Below are positions 1 through 12,086 of a DNA stretch of 64,000 bases, one piece after another. Position 1 is the stretch's first letter, and the number at the start of each line of letters is the position of its first letter. The notes beneath the pieces were generated by a model. That model made no database searches and was not told the DNA's origin. It worked only from the letters and a program-made list of their open reading frames with translations. The translations under genes and the position numbers were made by a program. The DNA is taken from contig JAQPZY010000928.1 in the NCBI GenBank assembly GCA_029931535.1, forward strand, positions 62,001-126,000. The letters are read 5' to 3'. The DNA comes from Margaritifera margaritifera. Its lineage: Eukaryota > Mollusca > Bivalvia > Unionida > Margaritiferidae.

Positions 1-460
1 CGCAACTGTAAACTATTGGGTAATTTGTCCTAATGAAAAAATTCAAATTTCCTGATGCAATCTTATTAAACTTTTAGTCAGCATCAGCTTATCACCCAAA
101 CATTGAGAAAATATTTACCCAAGAAAATTCCCATTGTCGCCATAGAGTCATTGTTGTCGCCATATCGCAACATATTAACTGCTTGCGGTTGCCATCTGAA
201 TTTGCTAATATGTACAGTTGGATGAATTTCTTATCTAATAAAAGTAAGATTAGATATTAAAAGCATAAAAAAAACCAATTTTACTACCTCTTACCGTAAT
301 TGTTACCTATTGTCTTACAAGTTTAGTACCGATGTGCTGAAATTTTGTTCCTTGATGTTCCCATTTTCGTTGCTTCTAGCTTCCCAACATCGTAACATAT
401 CAATATGTTTTTTGTTATTTCTGTGTAATATAGGTAATACCAGTAAATAAAGCCGGAAAA
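1..460 (+). mobile_element. Penelope-like element, 3' end (cut by window start)
   Basis: Bases 1-33 read R-N-C-K-L-L-G-N-L-S-stop, and the same ten codons plus stop recur at 63,610-63,642, where they follow a GIY-YIG endonuclease fragment. The PLE at 59.7-61.2 kb ends with a similar tail and its 3' flank shares the pattern (stop, then A-rich, then a run near ATTTACCC-type sequence). The rest of this stretch is therefore PLE 3' untranslated sequence, alignable with 63,643-64,000. Its outer boundary near 460 is approximate. Confidence 0.7.
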
Positions 461-719
461 TTTGGTTCAAGTGAATTATACAGTGACAGTCCAAGCGCAT
501 ACCCACGTCAGTCTGTTGTAATAATAACTGCCACTGAAAATCGTACTGTCACGGTTATGTATTAAATTGTTTAACATCAATCTAACACAGTTATTTCATA
601 TGTGAAACGAAGTAATAGTAATAGTCACATGTTGAGTAAAAGTTTAAGGCGAAAGGAAGTAATAATAATTAGTCATATGCCAAGTACAACTTTCATTACA
701 CAATTTTTCTTGATATATA

Positions 720-970
720 ACTATTGACCTGAAGTTAGCTAATACTAATACCCTAGTACTCCCTTTAATTATATATTTCATAATGAGATATTGCAATATA
801 TCAATGTGAGACAAATTATATCGCTACAGTGTCGGTACCACTTTTATCGCCACAGTGGCAATATCACTTTTGCTATTATGCATGTTATTCAAGCCTGTAT
901 TTCCATATTTAGGCTTATTCATTTTTCTTCTTCTTCTTTTTCTCCTTCTCTCTCTCCATCATTCTCACTC

Positions 971-1001
<31 letters not shown>

Positions 1002-1990
1002 CTCGATCAGGATGAACAGATCTTAAAATGTGTCCATACTGTGGAACTAGTAGTATTCATTTATGTAGCCACTGACGAGGCGATATCAAGAAATGCCTAA
1101 AAGCGAACTCCAAGCAAGAAATGTAGGCTTCAAGTATTAACCTTTCTATCATTAGTTTTCCACATGAATGATGCCAATATTCCGTGACTGAACTTACACA
1201 AATTGTTTCTAGGTGATATTCTGGGTCACCCATTAAATATCTTATACTTGTTAAACTCTACAACAAGCGATACACATTTTCCAGAAAACCTTTTGGTTAA
1301 TAAAACAATTCAAGTAGCCATTTTATCTCTCGTCACAATCATAATCATGCTTGAAAACGAAATTTGGGTGCAGCGTCTGTTAACAAACCAGACTGCAAGC
1401 CTGCCAAGGCTACTAAGACACACACACAAACACACACAATCAGATCTGAGTGCAGAAGTAAATGATACAAAGAACCGAAATCATTACAAGTAAACTAACA
1501 ATCATGTTTTGTTTATAGATGTTACGTTCTGAAGTCTGTCGGATACGACCGCTCTGTAATGTTTCTACAGCAACCCCACCCCAACAAGGTTCCCTGTATC
1601 AATCGGCGCTAGCAAGAAATGGGCTAACGAAAAACAAACAAAAACAATGTTCGTTTTGAATGCAAGCAGTCATTAATTAGATAAAATACAAAATTTGAAG
1701 CATTATATTAAGAAAATAAATTTGTAAAAAGTCGCTGTCATACAATTATTGTAAAATTTCGGAACTTCTTTTTATCGGTGTAGTAATGCAGCCTTTAATC
1801 GCATTGGTACGGTATGAAAAAGAAAATCCAAGCAAATCTAACGTTTTTGCTTTAAGAAGCTTATAATAAAAATAAAATCTACGTTTTGGTTAGTACATAT
1901 AAGGAAATATTTCACTCGTGAAGTGGAAACATTTTGTATTGTCACTGGTAGTCATTCGTGCGTAGGAAAGACACGCTCATGGCGACACAG
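720..1990 (+). repeat. Dispersed non-coding repeat, copy 1
   Basis: This stretch aligns in the same orientation with 39,890-41,030. Shared blocks include the start (TATATATTTCATAATGAGATA), a TTC-rich block near 930, a block around 'GGCTTCAAGTATTAAC', and the end (TTTCGGAACTTCTTTTTATCG, then 'CTCGTGA.GTGGA.ACATTTTGTATT'). Copy 1 contains an extra TCTG-rich run at 970-1,005. No credible protein is seen. The family is not recognised. Confidence 0.75.
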
Positions 1991-2234
1991 TAATTAACTC
2001 TTCTTTAAATACACAGTCACTCCGGATTCCTCTGACAGTGCCGTTACTCTCAAAATGGGTTCGATTTCTGCATGGAAGATATTGTAACTCTATAACCTGT
2101 TTGATTATATCGGTGTCATTATATATATACAAAAATCATATAATCCTGCGTCCAAATATTCCATTGTGATACAGGGAGAAGCGCTTTTCTCTATATTAGA
2201 CATGTTCATATCAGTTTTATAATTATATCTTAGT

Positions 2235-2278
<44 letters not shown>

Positions 2279-2281
2279 ATA

Positions 2282-2370
<89 letters not shown>

Positions 2371-2492
2371 CATTTCGAAACAGAAATCCAGTCGGTTTGT
2401 ACATATAAGGCAATATTAAGTTCCATTTGCCTGGCAGCAGATTTAGAGCTCACCTCGAGTCCCTTCCTTCGACCTTGTTCCAGCCATTCTTC
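1991..2492. repeat. Microsatellite-rich spacer with (AT)n
   Basis: Nearly pure AT arrays lie at about 2,238-2,274 and 2,294-2,368, separated by a GT run. The flanks have no recognisable gene. Confidence 0.9.
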
Positions 2493-2640
2493 GGGGTGAG
2501 CACATGGGCGAGTGAATTAGGGATCTAGTTTATGAGAGCGATTGGTGCCGTTACTCACGGCGAGTGTTCTATTCCCACTAGGGAGGAGTTTTAAGCAATT
2601 ATATTATAACTCTCTTATTGTTTTAGTACATGCTATGTCT
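2493..2640 (+). mobile_element. tRNA-derived SINE, family A, copy 1
   Basis: Starts GGGGTGAGCACATGG and carries a tRNA-like head with a decayed B box, then a tail containing TATAACTCTC. It aligns with the minus-strand copy at 44,060-44,197, which keeps a perfect B box (GGTTCGAATCC). An RNA polymerase III-type SINE is the best reading. The tRNA of origin is not certain. Confidence 0.6.
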
Positions 2641-2978
2641 CTCTTTCTATCTCTCTTTCTCTGTCTGTCTCTGTCTCTCTCTCTCTCCATCAAGACGAAG
2701 AGATTCTAAAATGTGTCAAGACTGTACACCAATAAACAACGACGGTTAAAACTATAAGTCATCAAGGCTCAAATGGGTTAAATTGCAGCAAAGTGTGTTG
2801 TAATTTGATGCAATAAAAGAAATGCTAGGGTGTTTGTAAAACCCATATTCCTGCACGCACTGGCTTTGTCCAGCCCATCCCCAAAATATGTGCCCCGAGA
2901 GATGTTACAGCTGGGGAGGAATAGGTCCAGGGGCCAAGTTCAGTTACATATCTGAATTTGTCATTTCATGCTCACCAC

Positions 2979-2990
<12 letters not shown>
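2641..2990. other. No gene seen; pyrimidine-rich run
   Basis: Holds a CT/TCTG-rich tract at about 2,640-2,690 and otherwise unremarkable AT-rich sequence. Part of it resembles the segment after the pyrimidine run in the 720-1,990 repeat ('ATTCTAAAATGTGTC'). Confidence 0.6.

Positions 2991-3061
<71 letters not shown>
2991..3061. repeat. (AT)n microsatellite
   Basis: About 70 bases of uninterrupted AT dinucleotide, after a short GT run. Confidence 0.97.
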
Positions 3062-3064
<3 letters not shown>

Positions 3065-3863
3065 GGAATGTCAACAGTTTTCAAATGACGACCCGGGGTT
3101 AAGACTAAGGTGGTAGGATGGATTAATCCTAGGTCCACTGTCAGATGAATTTATACCTTTGCCTTTTCATTTTTTCATGAACAGATAGTGTATGAATGGT
3201 TATAGCGTGTGGATCTCAATAGTTTCTATTTTCTAACGTAGGAGCTAGGGGTCAGGATTACCTCATGGCATGAACCAGTATACCCCGTGAGTCACGTGTT
3301 TAGACTTATTATCTCCATGCTTTCAAAGAAACGTGGGGATGCTCTAATACAGTCAGTACGTAAGGGTGTAATGTCTTTGAGTTTCTTTTATATCGTTAAA
3401 GCTAGACACATGAAACTTGGGTCAAACTTGACTCAACGATAGTTCTACTGGGATATTGTCCATGTATTATCTATGAAGTTTCAAAGTTGGTACAAAAAAG
3501 GACGATTCTAGCTCTAGCTTTAACTGAAGTAAAACTTCAAGTGGTTCATTTTGTAAATTTTTGTCTTTGTTTTTACAACGATGAAACAATATATGGATAA
3601 TTTCCACCAGTTTTATTGTTCGAACAATTTCATGATAAAACACTTATAGTACCAGTATTGTCGTTCACCAAATTACAAACATGTATGTCGTCTATTGATT
3701 AACTCAATGGTTGTAGTAAATATAGATCTCTCTCTCTCTCATACCTGTCACTATCAACCTTTATTCCTTTTACGTCACAGTTATCAAAATCAGTAATTGC
3801 ACATGTACAATTTGGGGATTCGCATAAATTAATCTGTTTAATATTAAGTGTGATTACTAATAC
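3062..3863. other. No gene seen; probable intron
   Basis: No coding stretch or known repeat was recognised. On the minus strand this lies directly downstream of the splice donor of the signal-peptide exon, so it is likely the first intron of that gene. Confidence 0.4.
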
Positions 3864-3966
3864 CTGAAACGATTGGATCGTTGTTGTCCGTGTTTACAGA
3901 ACTCGAGACAAATTCAAGAAAGGCCACTCCAAGAGAGAAAACGAAAACAAATAGTCGCACATTCAT
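3864..3966 (-). CDS. Putative first coding exon with signal peptide
   Basis: The minus strand gives an ATG at 3,966 followed by 34 codons and one extra base, ending at a consensus-like donor (TCAG|GTATTA), so the intron is phase 1. The peptide begins MNVRLFVFVFSLGVAF: a basic residue at position 4, a hydrophobic core of about 14 residues, then a small-residue stretch (VSSS) suited to signal peptidase cleavage, then an Asn/Asp-rich start of the mature chain. A phase 1 intron just after a signal peptide is common in secreted metazoan proteins. Downstream exons must lie below 3,864 or outside the window; none was found. No clear TATA box precedes it. A chance ORF is possible, but signal sequence plus donor together make it worth keeping. 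Confidence 0.5.
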
Positions 3967-5880
3967 GTCTAATCCTACGTTCAATTTGAGCTGGGGCATT
4001 TGGTCGGAAAAGACTAGTTAAAGAATGACATCATTAAAAATTGTGATAGTTCATCGAACTAGAATTTTGAAATGTATTTCAGCAAAAGACTGATTGTTGC
4101 AAAACGCATGCGTTGGTGACGGTTGCATTTAGGAAATGGTTTTATAAAATATATTTTTTTCAGTGTGACTGTTGCACAATATTTGTCTTGTACTGCCAGT
4201 GCGTTGCATTCTGCCATAATCAATTCAAGGTTGGCGGAAACTTATACGTTGTCCATTGATCTGGCCCCGATGTACGATTGTTCACTCATAGAAGTTTGAT
4301 TTATGTTCAGTGCAGTTACTAAGTATTTGGGACGTGGCAAATGTCATCAGCAATAAATTAATTTTTATTGTGAATATTCTAGGCAGTTCTTCACAATAAT
4401 AATGTCAAATGAGTGGTTCCTATTATTTAGAGTGCGGTAGCTGTGATATAACCAAATAAATTTAATAATGGTGGTATATATCGCAAACTTTAGCAAATTA
4501 GCAAGGTCATCTTCCTTTTTGCTTGAATGTGGCTGAGAGATAACAAACAATATCCTCACATATACTATGTGCTCTACTTCTTTTGCGCTCAATATTCCAA
4601 AATATGTACATATATAACTATAGACACTTGCGTCCGACTTTCAGAGACTAGGTGCTTCACTGCTCTGCATTGAAAAGTACAGTTTTGAAAGCTTTTCTAT
4701 CTTCATTAGAACTATATTAACAAGATAGTTCTTCTTCAAGGTCGATTGAAATATTAATGAGATTATTCGGACTGTGTCAGTTGAGATGGGCTTTCCAAAT
4801 TATTCGAAATGTGTTCGTTATCTTGGTTACCTCTATTTGGGCTCTTTCTGTACTGGCCTTACTATGTTCATCATGTTGCCTGCCCTTTGAACTGAAACTA
4901 TGAAAAAATATGATTTTGTATGAGCATTGACCAAAATATCTTCATGTACACCCTTCAGAGGAAAAATATTTATCTACTCTTCCAAATGGAAGTAAATGTA
5001 CTTTTAAATCAATATGAACTCTTTTAATTATATGTATTTAAACATAGAAAGGCGCTCCAAGAACATTATAATGTACACTCTAATGAATTATAGGTCAGTA
5101 TGTGTTTATGTATATATTTTTTCCAGCTCATTCACTTATTATTTGCATATGTTAGATGTGTTATGTAATTTGTTCCAGTGGTCTACATTACATCAATGCA
5201 GACTTCCTTTGAACGCATAGCAAAGATATACTTGAAATGTCACTCGAATATTTTCCATACAAATTCCCTATAGCATGTTTCCCAGCCAAGCCACATTTTC
5301 CGATAGTAAATGCTGTAACCCCTCATTGACTTTATATCGTGTTTGAAAGTTTGTTCTCCCGCTGAAAGTCAGGATTGAGTCCGCTTTTTTCGTCGTTCGG
5401 ATCATACATTAGCTTTCTTGTAATGCTTCAAAATGCTGGTTCCCTACCGTTTGCATTTCTGTTTTATAAACATCCATGCATTTTGAATAACTGGTTCTCG
5501 AAATTGGTCTAAGTTTAAAATATTGTCTTATAAACTAACTGTAAATGAAGAACAAAATCATCATCTCTATCCATATAAATCAACAAGAGAAAATTCAACA
5601 GTCTCGAGAAATTGACTTTTGTCTTTAAAGCTTAACTTCTGCCAATGTATCAACATTCTGTTGCTACATTCTTGATTCCTAAACAAAATTTCTTGTATTT
5701 TTTCCTCAATATATCTTGTTTGAATTTATTTCGCCATATGTTTAGTTCGTTTTGAAAACTATCTGACTTGGTGTTGCATATAGTTCAGCGGAGTCTTTAT
5801 TTCTTGAGTAACATTTTCACAATATATTCCCAGTTTGATTCTGCAAAGGCTTTGGAAAAAGAGCCTATCGTTGAAAGCTT
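3967..5880. other. No gene seen
   Basis: AT-rich sequence with scattered stops in every frame. It would hold the promoter region of the signal-peptide exon, but no element could be assigned. No alignment to other parts of the window was noticed. Confidence 0.4.
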
Positions 5881-6559
5881 GATGGCTCCAATACATGTGA
5901 CAGTTTGCTTCCGTTTTGCAAAGAGACGCATCACTCTGCTCAATAACAGAACCAAAAACAAAGACTTTAAAAAAATGTGTGCACGTTTTACCTTAGTCAT
6001 ATTCAAAAGCTTATTGCTTGATCAGCAATCTCCACCATTCGTCTGGTAGAGCCTGCTGACTTCCTTTTCATTGACAACAACCCTCACCAATATAGGGATT
6101 GCCATCAAACAGAATCCAAGAAAAAGTATTTCTTACAGTCATGCTGACAAACAACAATTTTCAACGAGAGCAAGACGTTGCAGTCCAAATCTTGAAATCA
6201 ATCAATAACTGGTATCTTGACCTCTGAAGATATCCATCTGCAAATGAACAGATAAACAAATGTTGCTCAGAAAATATGTTAAATGTTTGTCAAATGCTCA
6301 GGAAATCATTCAAAACAACATGTGTAGGTATTGTCATAAGCACACAGGATTTTAATGGTAGATATTTTGAAATATTTGTATGGGTTATCGTACAATAACA
6401 CAACTCTGTAATAAAAGACTGCAAAGAGTATACACGTTTTTGGTTGTGTTTTACAGTAAGGAAAATAGAAGCAATAAAAACTGTTTTTGGAGTAAACTAT
6501 GTTATTCCCCAAAAAATAAGATGAAAAATTGTTGAAACTCTCAAACAGAACAAAGAGAA

Positions 6560-8443
6560 ATGACTTGCAGAGTTTCTATTTGGCTTTGCAATTTGCAAAG
6601 ACTACACCTAAGGTACATGACTATATAATACTTCGGTGTACTGAAGGTAATGCATTTATGTTGTCAACCCAAACCGCTTGTCTTCATAGATAGATATTGC
6701 AGCTTTACTCATTTTCATGCTGGACATTTCATGACTGAATGATCTGAATAAATTCATTTCCAGGTAATTTTCCTTGTATTTTATTAAGTAGCATATGTTC
6801 ATTTCAAATTTTAAATTATATGTAAACCTTTTGACTCATCCTTGAAAGGTCCAGTAACTTTCTTATTTATTTGTGGGATACCAACTATGTTATCCTTTGG
6901 ATAGTCACTAGTGTCATACAACTTGATGTTATCCCCAATTGTCATTGTAAACATAGATACACAACAAAAGAGTATCTGTCACCAAAAGTCTCATGTTGTC
7001 ACGAAATGTTCTTTCTGAACTTGTTTTAGTAAAATTCAAGCATTAGCCATTTGGGTAACTCTGACACTGTACAACTTCCGTAAAATAGTTTAGTTAATTT
7101 GATTTTTTTATTTGTAAACGTAACTAAGAATAAGTCATCGTCGATAATTGTTCTCCAAGCTAATGATAAGTCTTTCAAAAATTTAAATAAATTATTGTCA
7201 TTTGCTTATATTTTAACTCGTTTTTCTTTCCTGATGTTCTCCATCTGTTTACCGAATACAGCGTTGTTCATAAATTATAACAATAAACTTCCCAAATCGT
7301 TGTTAGGCGTTTGTGTCAAATTTATCTTCAATTCAATGCCTCATTTTAACTATGATTGTTGATCAAACAAACTCCTCTGTGTATCTATTCCAGTTTTTAG
7401 CCTAACTTTATTTAAAGTTTTAGATTTATGTCTTGAATTACATATATTTCTTTCCTTTTTAATGTATATAACAGTCTTTATAAAGTTTGTTTAGTACCTT
7501 TGTAATTTTTTATCAACTTATTTTGCAGGCGAGATAAATCGTTTCCATATGGAATACGTTTTCCTGGAGCTAATTGGTGTTGTTTGAAATGCTCCTGCAA
7601 ATGTAATGGAATCTCCAAATTAAGTTCCAATATGTATCCGGTATCGTAGTCATCTGGCAATTTCCAACATATATTTGTCTACCCATCTAATTAGTTCATC
7701 ATGTGCCCATCTTAGTTTTAATAAGTAGTATTCATGACATGTTATGGCGTATATATGCGTTCCACTCTCAATCATCAAAAAAACATGTAGTCTGTCACAA
7801 TTCTAATTATACACCTGATATCCTAAATAAACTTGCACCATGTCCTAGTTCAGGTGTACTTTAATAATGAACAGGGTTCGGTTGTCATTTTTTACACAGA
7901 CATTACGGTACTTGCATGGAATTAATGTATCTTTTATCACACATTAATCATGTGTAAGATCTACACGCACTTTCAAGTATTTCATGCCATCCAGAATATA
8001 TCAATAATCATCATTTAATCCTTTCGAATCATTTAGATTTGAATACAACATTTCTATTGGTGGAATAGCGGTTTTGTTAAACATTTCAAAGTTATCCAAG
8101 AATTTGTGTGGGTAGATACTTTCCTCAAATATTTGTATTTCATGTCTCTAAAACCTTTAAATGTTTCTGTTAACATTTTCTCACTCTAATCCAGCTGTTC
8201 TATGGACTGTTCCGTGAATCTAAAGCTGTCTAGAAGCCTTGCTGTCCTTTTTATTGTTATTTCTCTCCATTCTTTCATGAACCTATCAACTAGGAAATCC
8301 TTTTTACCTCTTCATCAAGAAGAGTTTTTAACCAATGTCTTTATGAACCGATTGCTCTCCTATTCAGATATGTTATGAAGGAACAATGGTACGCATTTTG
8401 GATGCTGATCATTCAAATTGCATTCGCTTTGTGCTGAGCCACT
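6560..8443 (-). pseudogene. Polinton protein-primed family B DNA polymerase relic (left copy)
   Basis: A decayed protein-primed DNA polymerase of the Maverick/Polinton type, the enzyme that replicates the element's linear DNA. The clearest part, minus strand 7,660-7,480, reads DDYDTGYILELNLEIPLH then HFKQHQLAPGKRIPYG, matching the family block 'G.ILEVDLEYP..LHD.HNDYPLAPE'. Further on, near 6,960-6,840, is DNIKLYDTSDYPKDN, the region following the DTDS catalytic motif, and near 6,740 a C-terminal block like HEM.SM..S..A.S.YED. Stops and frameshifts are frequent, so it is not functional. The upstream part is cut off by the LTR retrotransposon at 8,444. The right-arm copy (33,880-36,500) has the same order on the other strand. 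Confidence 0.85.
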
Positions 8444-9199
8444 TGTTACGACTCTATGGTCTAAGAAAAATGTAACAGAAAGAAAGTGAAACCAACAAAT
8501 CAAGTAAAAAATCAACAAGCAATTTATTACTATACTAGATAATTAAAATGAAAAATCAAAAAGTCACTTACAGTAATGTGTTTTGAAATCCTAATAATCC
8601 AATAAGAATGATTGTTCTAATCACAAATCCTAAATATAGAATGTTCCGAATTCACGGCTGTGTCCTTGAATGTTATGATGTGCTAATGGTCTCCAAAGTC
8701 CTGATGTACTAGAAATCTTGATGTGCTGATGTCAAAATGAAGTATTCCAAAATCTCTGAATAAGTTCACCTAAATTCCAAAATCATCAATTAAAATCCAA
8801 AATCCAAAAGTTTATGAGCACTGTTATAATCCAATGAATATTTAAAATAATTCCTCTCTTAGAATTTGGAATGAATTTTCATAACTGTAATAGCTCTTTA
8901 CAAGACTGATGGTAATGTCAAAACTGAATAAATGTCCACCAAACATGGCATATATAAAGATTGGTCACATGACAGAATGTTCTAGAATGTGTGTCATCTT
9001 AATGGAATTTTACTTGTAAACAAAAATTCAACCTTGACCTTCAAATTGAGAAAACATATTGATCAAAACAACCTAATTCAAGGACACTAGTTAAACATGT
9101 TTTTCCTGATAACATTAAGATTTAAGCAAATATTAAAGTGAAGAAACATTTATAATTTCCTAAAATATATATAATATTGTATAAACATCATACATAACA
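8444..9199 (-). repeat. 3' LTR of the retrotransposon (minus-strand sense)
   Basis: 756 bp, the same length as the 5' LTR and about 99% identical by direct reading. It is preceded in sense orientation by a purine-rich tract and followed by the CACT target duplication. Confidence 0.95.
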
Positions 9200-9208
9200 C
9201 CTCCCCTC
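9200..9208 (-). promoter_or_regulatory. Polypurine tract
   Basis: Minus strand reads GAGGGGAGG directly before the 3' LTR, the expected place and composition for the plus-strand DNA primer. Confidence 0.75.
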
Positions 9209-9337
9209 ATAAAGAAAAAGAAAGATTTATATAATAAAGCTTTCTTTTGAATATACATCTAATACTACAATAACCAAAATTACATAAGAACATGTTTTAT
9301 GATACTGGACTTAATTATATCAAGCAATATCACATTT

Positions 9338-11089
9338 CTAGGCACGTGAGAGTGCATCTGCAATCACATTGTCTTTTCCCCTGATGTGTCTAATGTCAAT
9401 GTTATATTCTTGCAATATCAAACTCCATCTCAACAATCTCCGATTTTTATTTTTCATTTTGTTGATGAAAGTAAGGGGATTGTGATCACTGTACACAATA
9501 ATCGGAGAAAGAGCTGAGGTAACATACACTTCAAAATGCTGTAAAGCCAATATCAAAGCCAAACATTCCTTCTCAATTGTGGAATAATTTTTCTGGTGCT
9601 TGTTTAGTTTTTTAGAAAAATAACACACAGGGTGATCCACACCACTTTTGTCTTCCTGAATCAATATTCCACCAACCCCTACATCACTTGCATCAACAGA
9701 TAATTTAAATGATTGGCTAAAATTTGGTGCAGAAAGAACTGGTGCAGTCTTAAGCATGGCCTTTAACTTGTCAAAAGATTCCTGACACTTGTCAGACCAA
9801 TAAAATTTGGCTTTCTTACTCAATAAACTTGTCAAAGGTTCAGCAATTTTGGAAAAATTGGAACAAAATTTGCGATAATATCCAGCCATACCTAGAAATC
9901 GCATCAGTTGCTTTTTACAAATTGGAACTTGAAATTCAGAGATAGCTTTGACCTTAGCTTCTATAGGTTTAACTTGACCTTGTCCCACAATATGTCCTAA
10001 AAATGTGACACAAGCATGGCAAAACTCACTTTTGCTCAAATTAATTGTCAGATTCGCATCACTGAGTCGATCGAAGAATTTTCGAATGGTTTCCAAATGA
10101 TCTTCCCAGGTGTTGTTGTAGATAATGACGTCATCGATATAAGCGTCACAATTATCAAGACCAAATGTTATCATGTTCATCAGACGTTGAAACGTTGCAG
10201 GCGAATTTTTCATTCCAAACGGCATGACTTTATATTGATAAAGTCCATCTGGAGTTGCAAATGCTGAAATTTCTTTTGCCCTTTCCGTCAATGGAATTTG
10301 CCAGAATCCTTTTAAAAGGTCAAACTTGGTGACATATTCCGCATTTCCAATTTTATCAATGCAATCGTCCATTCTTGGGATTGGAAATGAATCAGTTTTG
10401 GTGACACTGTTGACTTTTCTATAGTCAGTACACATACGGAATGTATTATCTGGCTTGGGAACAAGAATACATGGTGAACTCCAGTTACTTTTACTTGGTT
10501 CTATGAAATCATTCTCCAGTAAATACTGAATTTCTTTCTTCAGATAGTTCTGTTTGAGAGGATTCATCCTATAAGGATGCTGTTTCACAGGCGCAGAATC
10601 TACAATATCAACGTCATGATAAATTTTACTTGTTCGTGTTGGAACATCAGGAAACAAGTGCTCATAGTCATGTAATAGCTGTTTTAGTTCATTTCTTTCC
10701 TGTTGTTGTAGATGTGAAAGTTTCTGGACTAGGTTGTTCAATATTTCTGAATTCCGAAGATTGGTTATACCAGAGTCACTATAGTCTGATTGTACTCCAT
10801 CGTTGATATCTTCACTGTGTGGGACAGGTACAACTAAATTAACTAAATAATTAGCTGAGCTATCTCTGTCAAAATATTCCTTTAACATATTTATATGACA
10901 AAGTTGTTTCTGTTTCCGTCTCCCAGGAGTGTTAATGATATAATTTAAGTCATTTACTTTCTTTTCAACGGTATAAGGACCATACAATTTAGCCTGAAGA
11001 GGATTCTGAGGTATGGGAAAGAGAGCCAGAACTTTGTCACCAGGTTTAAAACTCCTTTCCTGTGAATTTCTGTCATACCTTAATTTCAT
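9338..11089 (-). CDS. pol: Integrase C-terminal (GPY/F) domain, reverse transcriptase and RNase H
   Basis: 583 residues. Residues 1-75 are the integrase tail: FKPGDKVLALFP and YGPYTVEKKVND are the GPY/F module. A linker of about 60 residues follows. RT spans about 150-350, with YRMNPLKQ, WSSPCILVPKPD, FDLLKGFWQIPL, FGMKNSPATFQRLM and the catalytic YIDDVI. The thumb/connection includes FLGHIVGQGQVKP and FLGMAGYYRKF. RNase H runs from FKLSVDASDVGVGG through IEKECLALILAL and VYSDHNPL to the end, VIADALSRA. All catalytic residues seen are intact, so this is the best-preserved part of the element. Finding the integrase tail in front of RT proves the order IN-RT-RH. Confidence 0.96.
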   Translation of the reverse strand: MKLRYDRNSQERSFKPGDKVLALFPIPQNPLQAKLYGPYTVEKKVNDLNYIINTPGRRKQKQLCHINMLKEYFDRDSSANYLVNLVVPVPHSEDINDGVQSDYSDSGITNLRNSEILNNLVQKLSHLQQQERNELKQLLHDYEHLFPDVPTRTSKIYHDVDIVDSAPVKQHPYRMNPLKQNYLKKEIQYLLENDFIEPSKSNWSSPCILVPKPDNTFRMCTDYRKVNSVTKTDSFPIPRMDDCIDKIGNAEYVTKFDLLKGFWQIPLTERAKEISAFATPDGLYQYKVMPFGMKNSPATFQRLMNMITFGLDNCDAYIDDVIIYNNTWEDHLETIRKFFDRLSDANLTINLSKSEFCHACVTFLGHIVGQGQVKPIEAKVKAISEFQVPICKKQLMRFLGMAGYYRKFCSNFSKIAEPLTSLLSKKAKFYWSDKCQESFDKLKAMLKTAPVLSAPNFSQSFKLSVDASDVGVGGILIQEDKSGVDHPVCYFSKKLNKHQKNYSTIEKECLALILALQHFEVYVTSALSPIIVYSDHNPLTFINKMKNKNRRLLRWSLILQEYNIDIRHIRGKDNVIADALSRA

Positions 11090-11095
11090 TTTTGA

Positions 11096-11488
11096 CTAGG
11101 TAGTGTGAAGATTAGTTCTTGCTACTTCACAGGCCTTTGACAACTTGTATTTGAAATCAGAAACATAATCAAGAAGATTAATCTTTGAATCTTCATTTGA
11201 AAGAAGTTTCTCTTTCAATAATTTCAATGGTCCACGGACAGTATGACCAAAAACTAGTTCAAAGGGACTAAAACCCAACGACTCTTGAACTGATTCCCTA
11301 ACAGCAAACAACAACAAATGAACACCCTCATCCCAATCCTTTTCTGTATCAAAGCAATATGATCGAATCATATTCTTCAAAGTTTGATGAAATCTTTCCA
11401 AAGCACCTTGACTTTGAGGGTGATAGGCAGAAGATTTAAACTGTTTGATGCCTAATTCATGCATAACTTGTTGGAAAATTCCAGACAT
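11096..11488 (-). pseudogene. Integrase, second catalytic part
   Basis: Carries SSAYHPQSQGALERFHQTLK, which includes the catalytic Glu of the DDE triad and the typical 'YHPQ.QG..ER.H..LK' signature, followed by the FELVFGHTVRGPL segment. The frame ends in TAG at 11,096 and continues in the same frame, two codons later, into the next entry (KMKLRYDRN). The stop therefore looks like a point mutation rather than a designed end. Confidence 0.92.
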
Positions 11489-11501
11489 AAAATTTGACCC
11501 T

Positions 11502-12032
11502 TCATCCGACTGGACAAATTTGGGAAGGCCAACAAGTGTAAAAAAACTTCACCAAAGCTTTCACAATAGTTTTAGTTTTTATATTTCTCAGAGGAATTGC
11601 CTCTGGAAATCTTGTAGATGCACACATGATGGTCAACAAGTATTGGTTGCCTAACTTGGTTTTAGGTAAAGGACCAACACAGTCTACTATTATTCTACTA
11701 AATGGTTCATCAAATGCAGGAATAGGTTGCAGATGAGCCTCAGGTATCTTCTGATTGGGTTTTCCTACCATTTGACAAGTGTGACAAGATCTGCAGTATT
11801 TAGAAACATCACTTTTGAGTTTCGGCCAATAAAAATGATTCAAGATCTTGTGATAAGTCTTACGGACTCCTAAATGACCAGCCAAAGGAGTTTCATGGGC
11901 TAAATTAAGAATTTCCTGTCTATATGACTTAGGAACAACAATTTGATAGCTCACGGACCACTCGTCACCAGCGGGTACATCAGGTGGTCTCCATTTCCTC
12001 ACAAGGACCCCATTTTTCACAAAGTAACACAC
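11502..12032 (-). pseudogene. Integrase, zinc-binding and first catalytic part
   Basis: Contains the HHCC zinc finger (HETPLAGHLG ... CRSCHTCQ) and the first catalytic Asp in IIVDCVGPLP, followed by the fold's LLTIMCASTRFPEAIPL strand. The reading frame is lost at a run of seven T (minus strand, about 11,545-11,552); one extra base moves the chain into a short wrong tail ending at 11,502. The second catalytic Asp (in SDEGSNF) lies just past this break in the other frame. The domain sits between protease and reverse transcriptase, not after RNase H. The break could be a real mutation or a homopolymer sequencing error. Confidence 0.9.
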
Positions 12033-12086
12033 TGGAACTTATGTGGCTTCAGTTTCACTAATAGCCCTCTGAAACAAACAAGATAT

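Noticed and set aside
2105..2413. Long open frames made of Ile-Tyr repeats (also at 2,944-3,138, 44,330-44,683 and 50,921-51,355)
   Set aside because: They are translations of (AT)n microsatellites, open in several frames on both strands.
7099..7362. 87-codon plus-strand frame
   Set aside because: Opposite strand of the left polymerase relic; the relic gives family-specific blocks, this frame does not.
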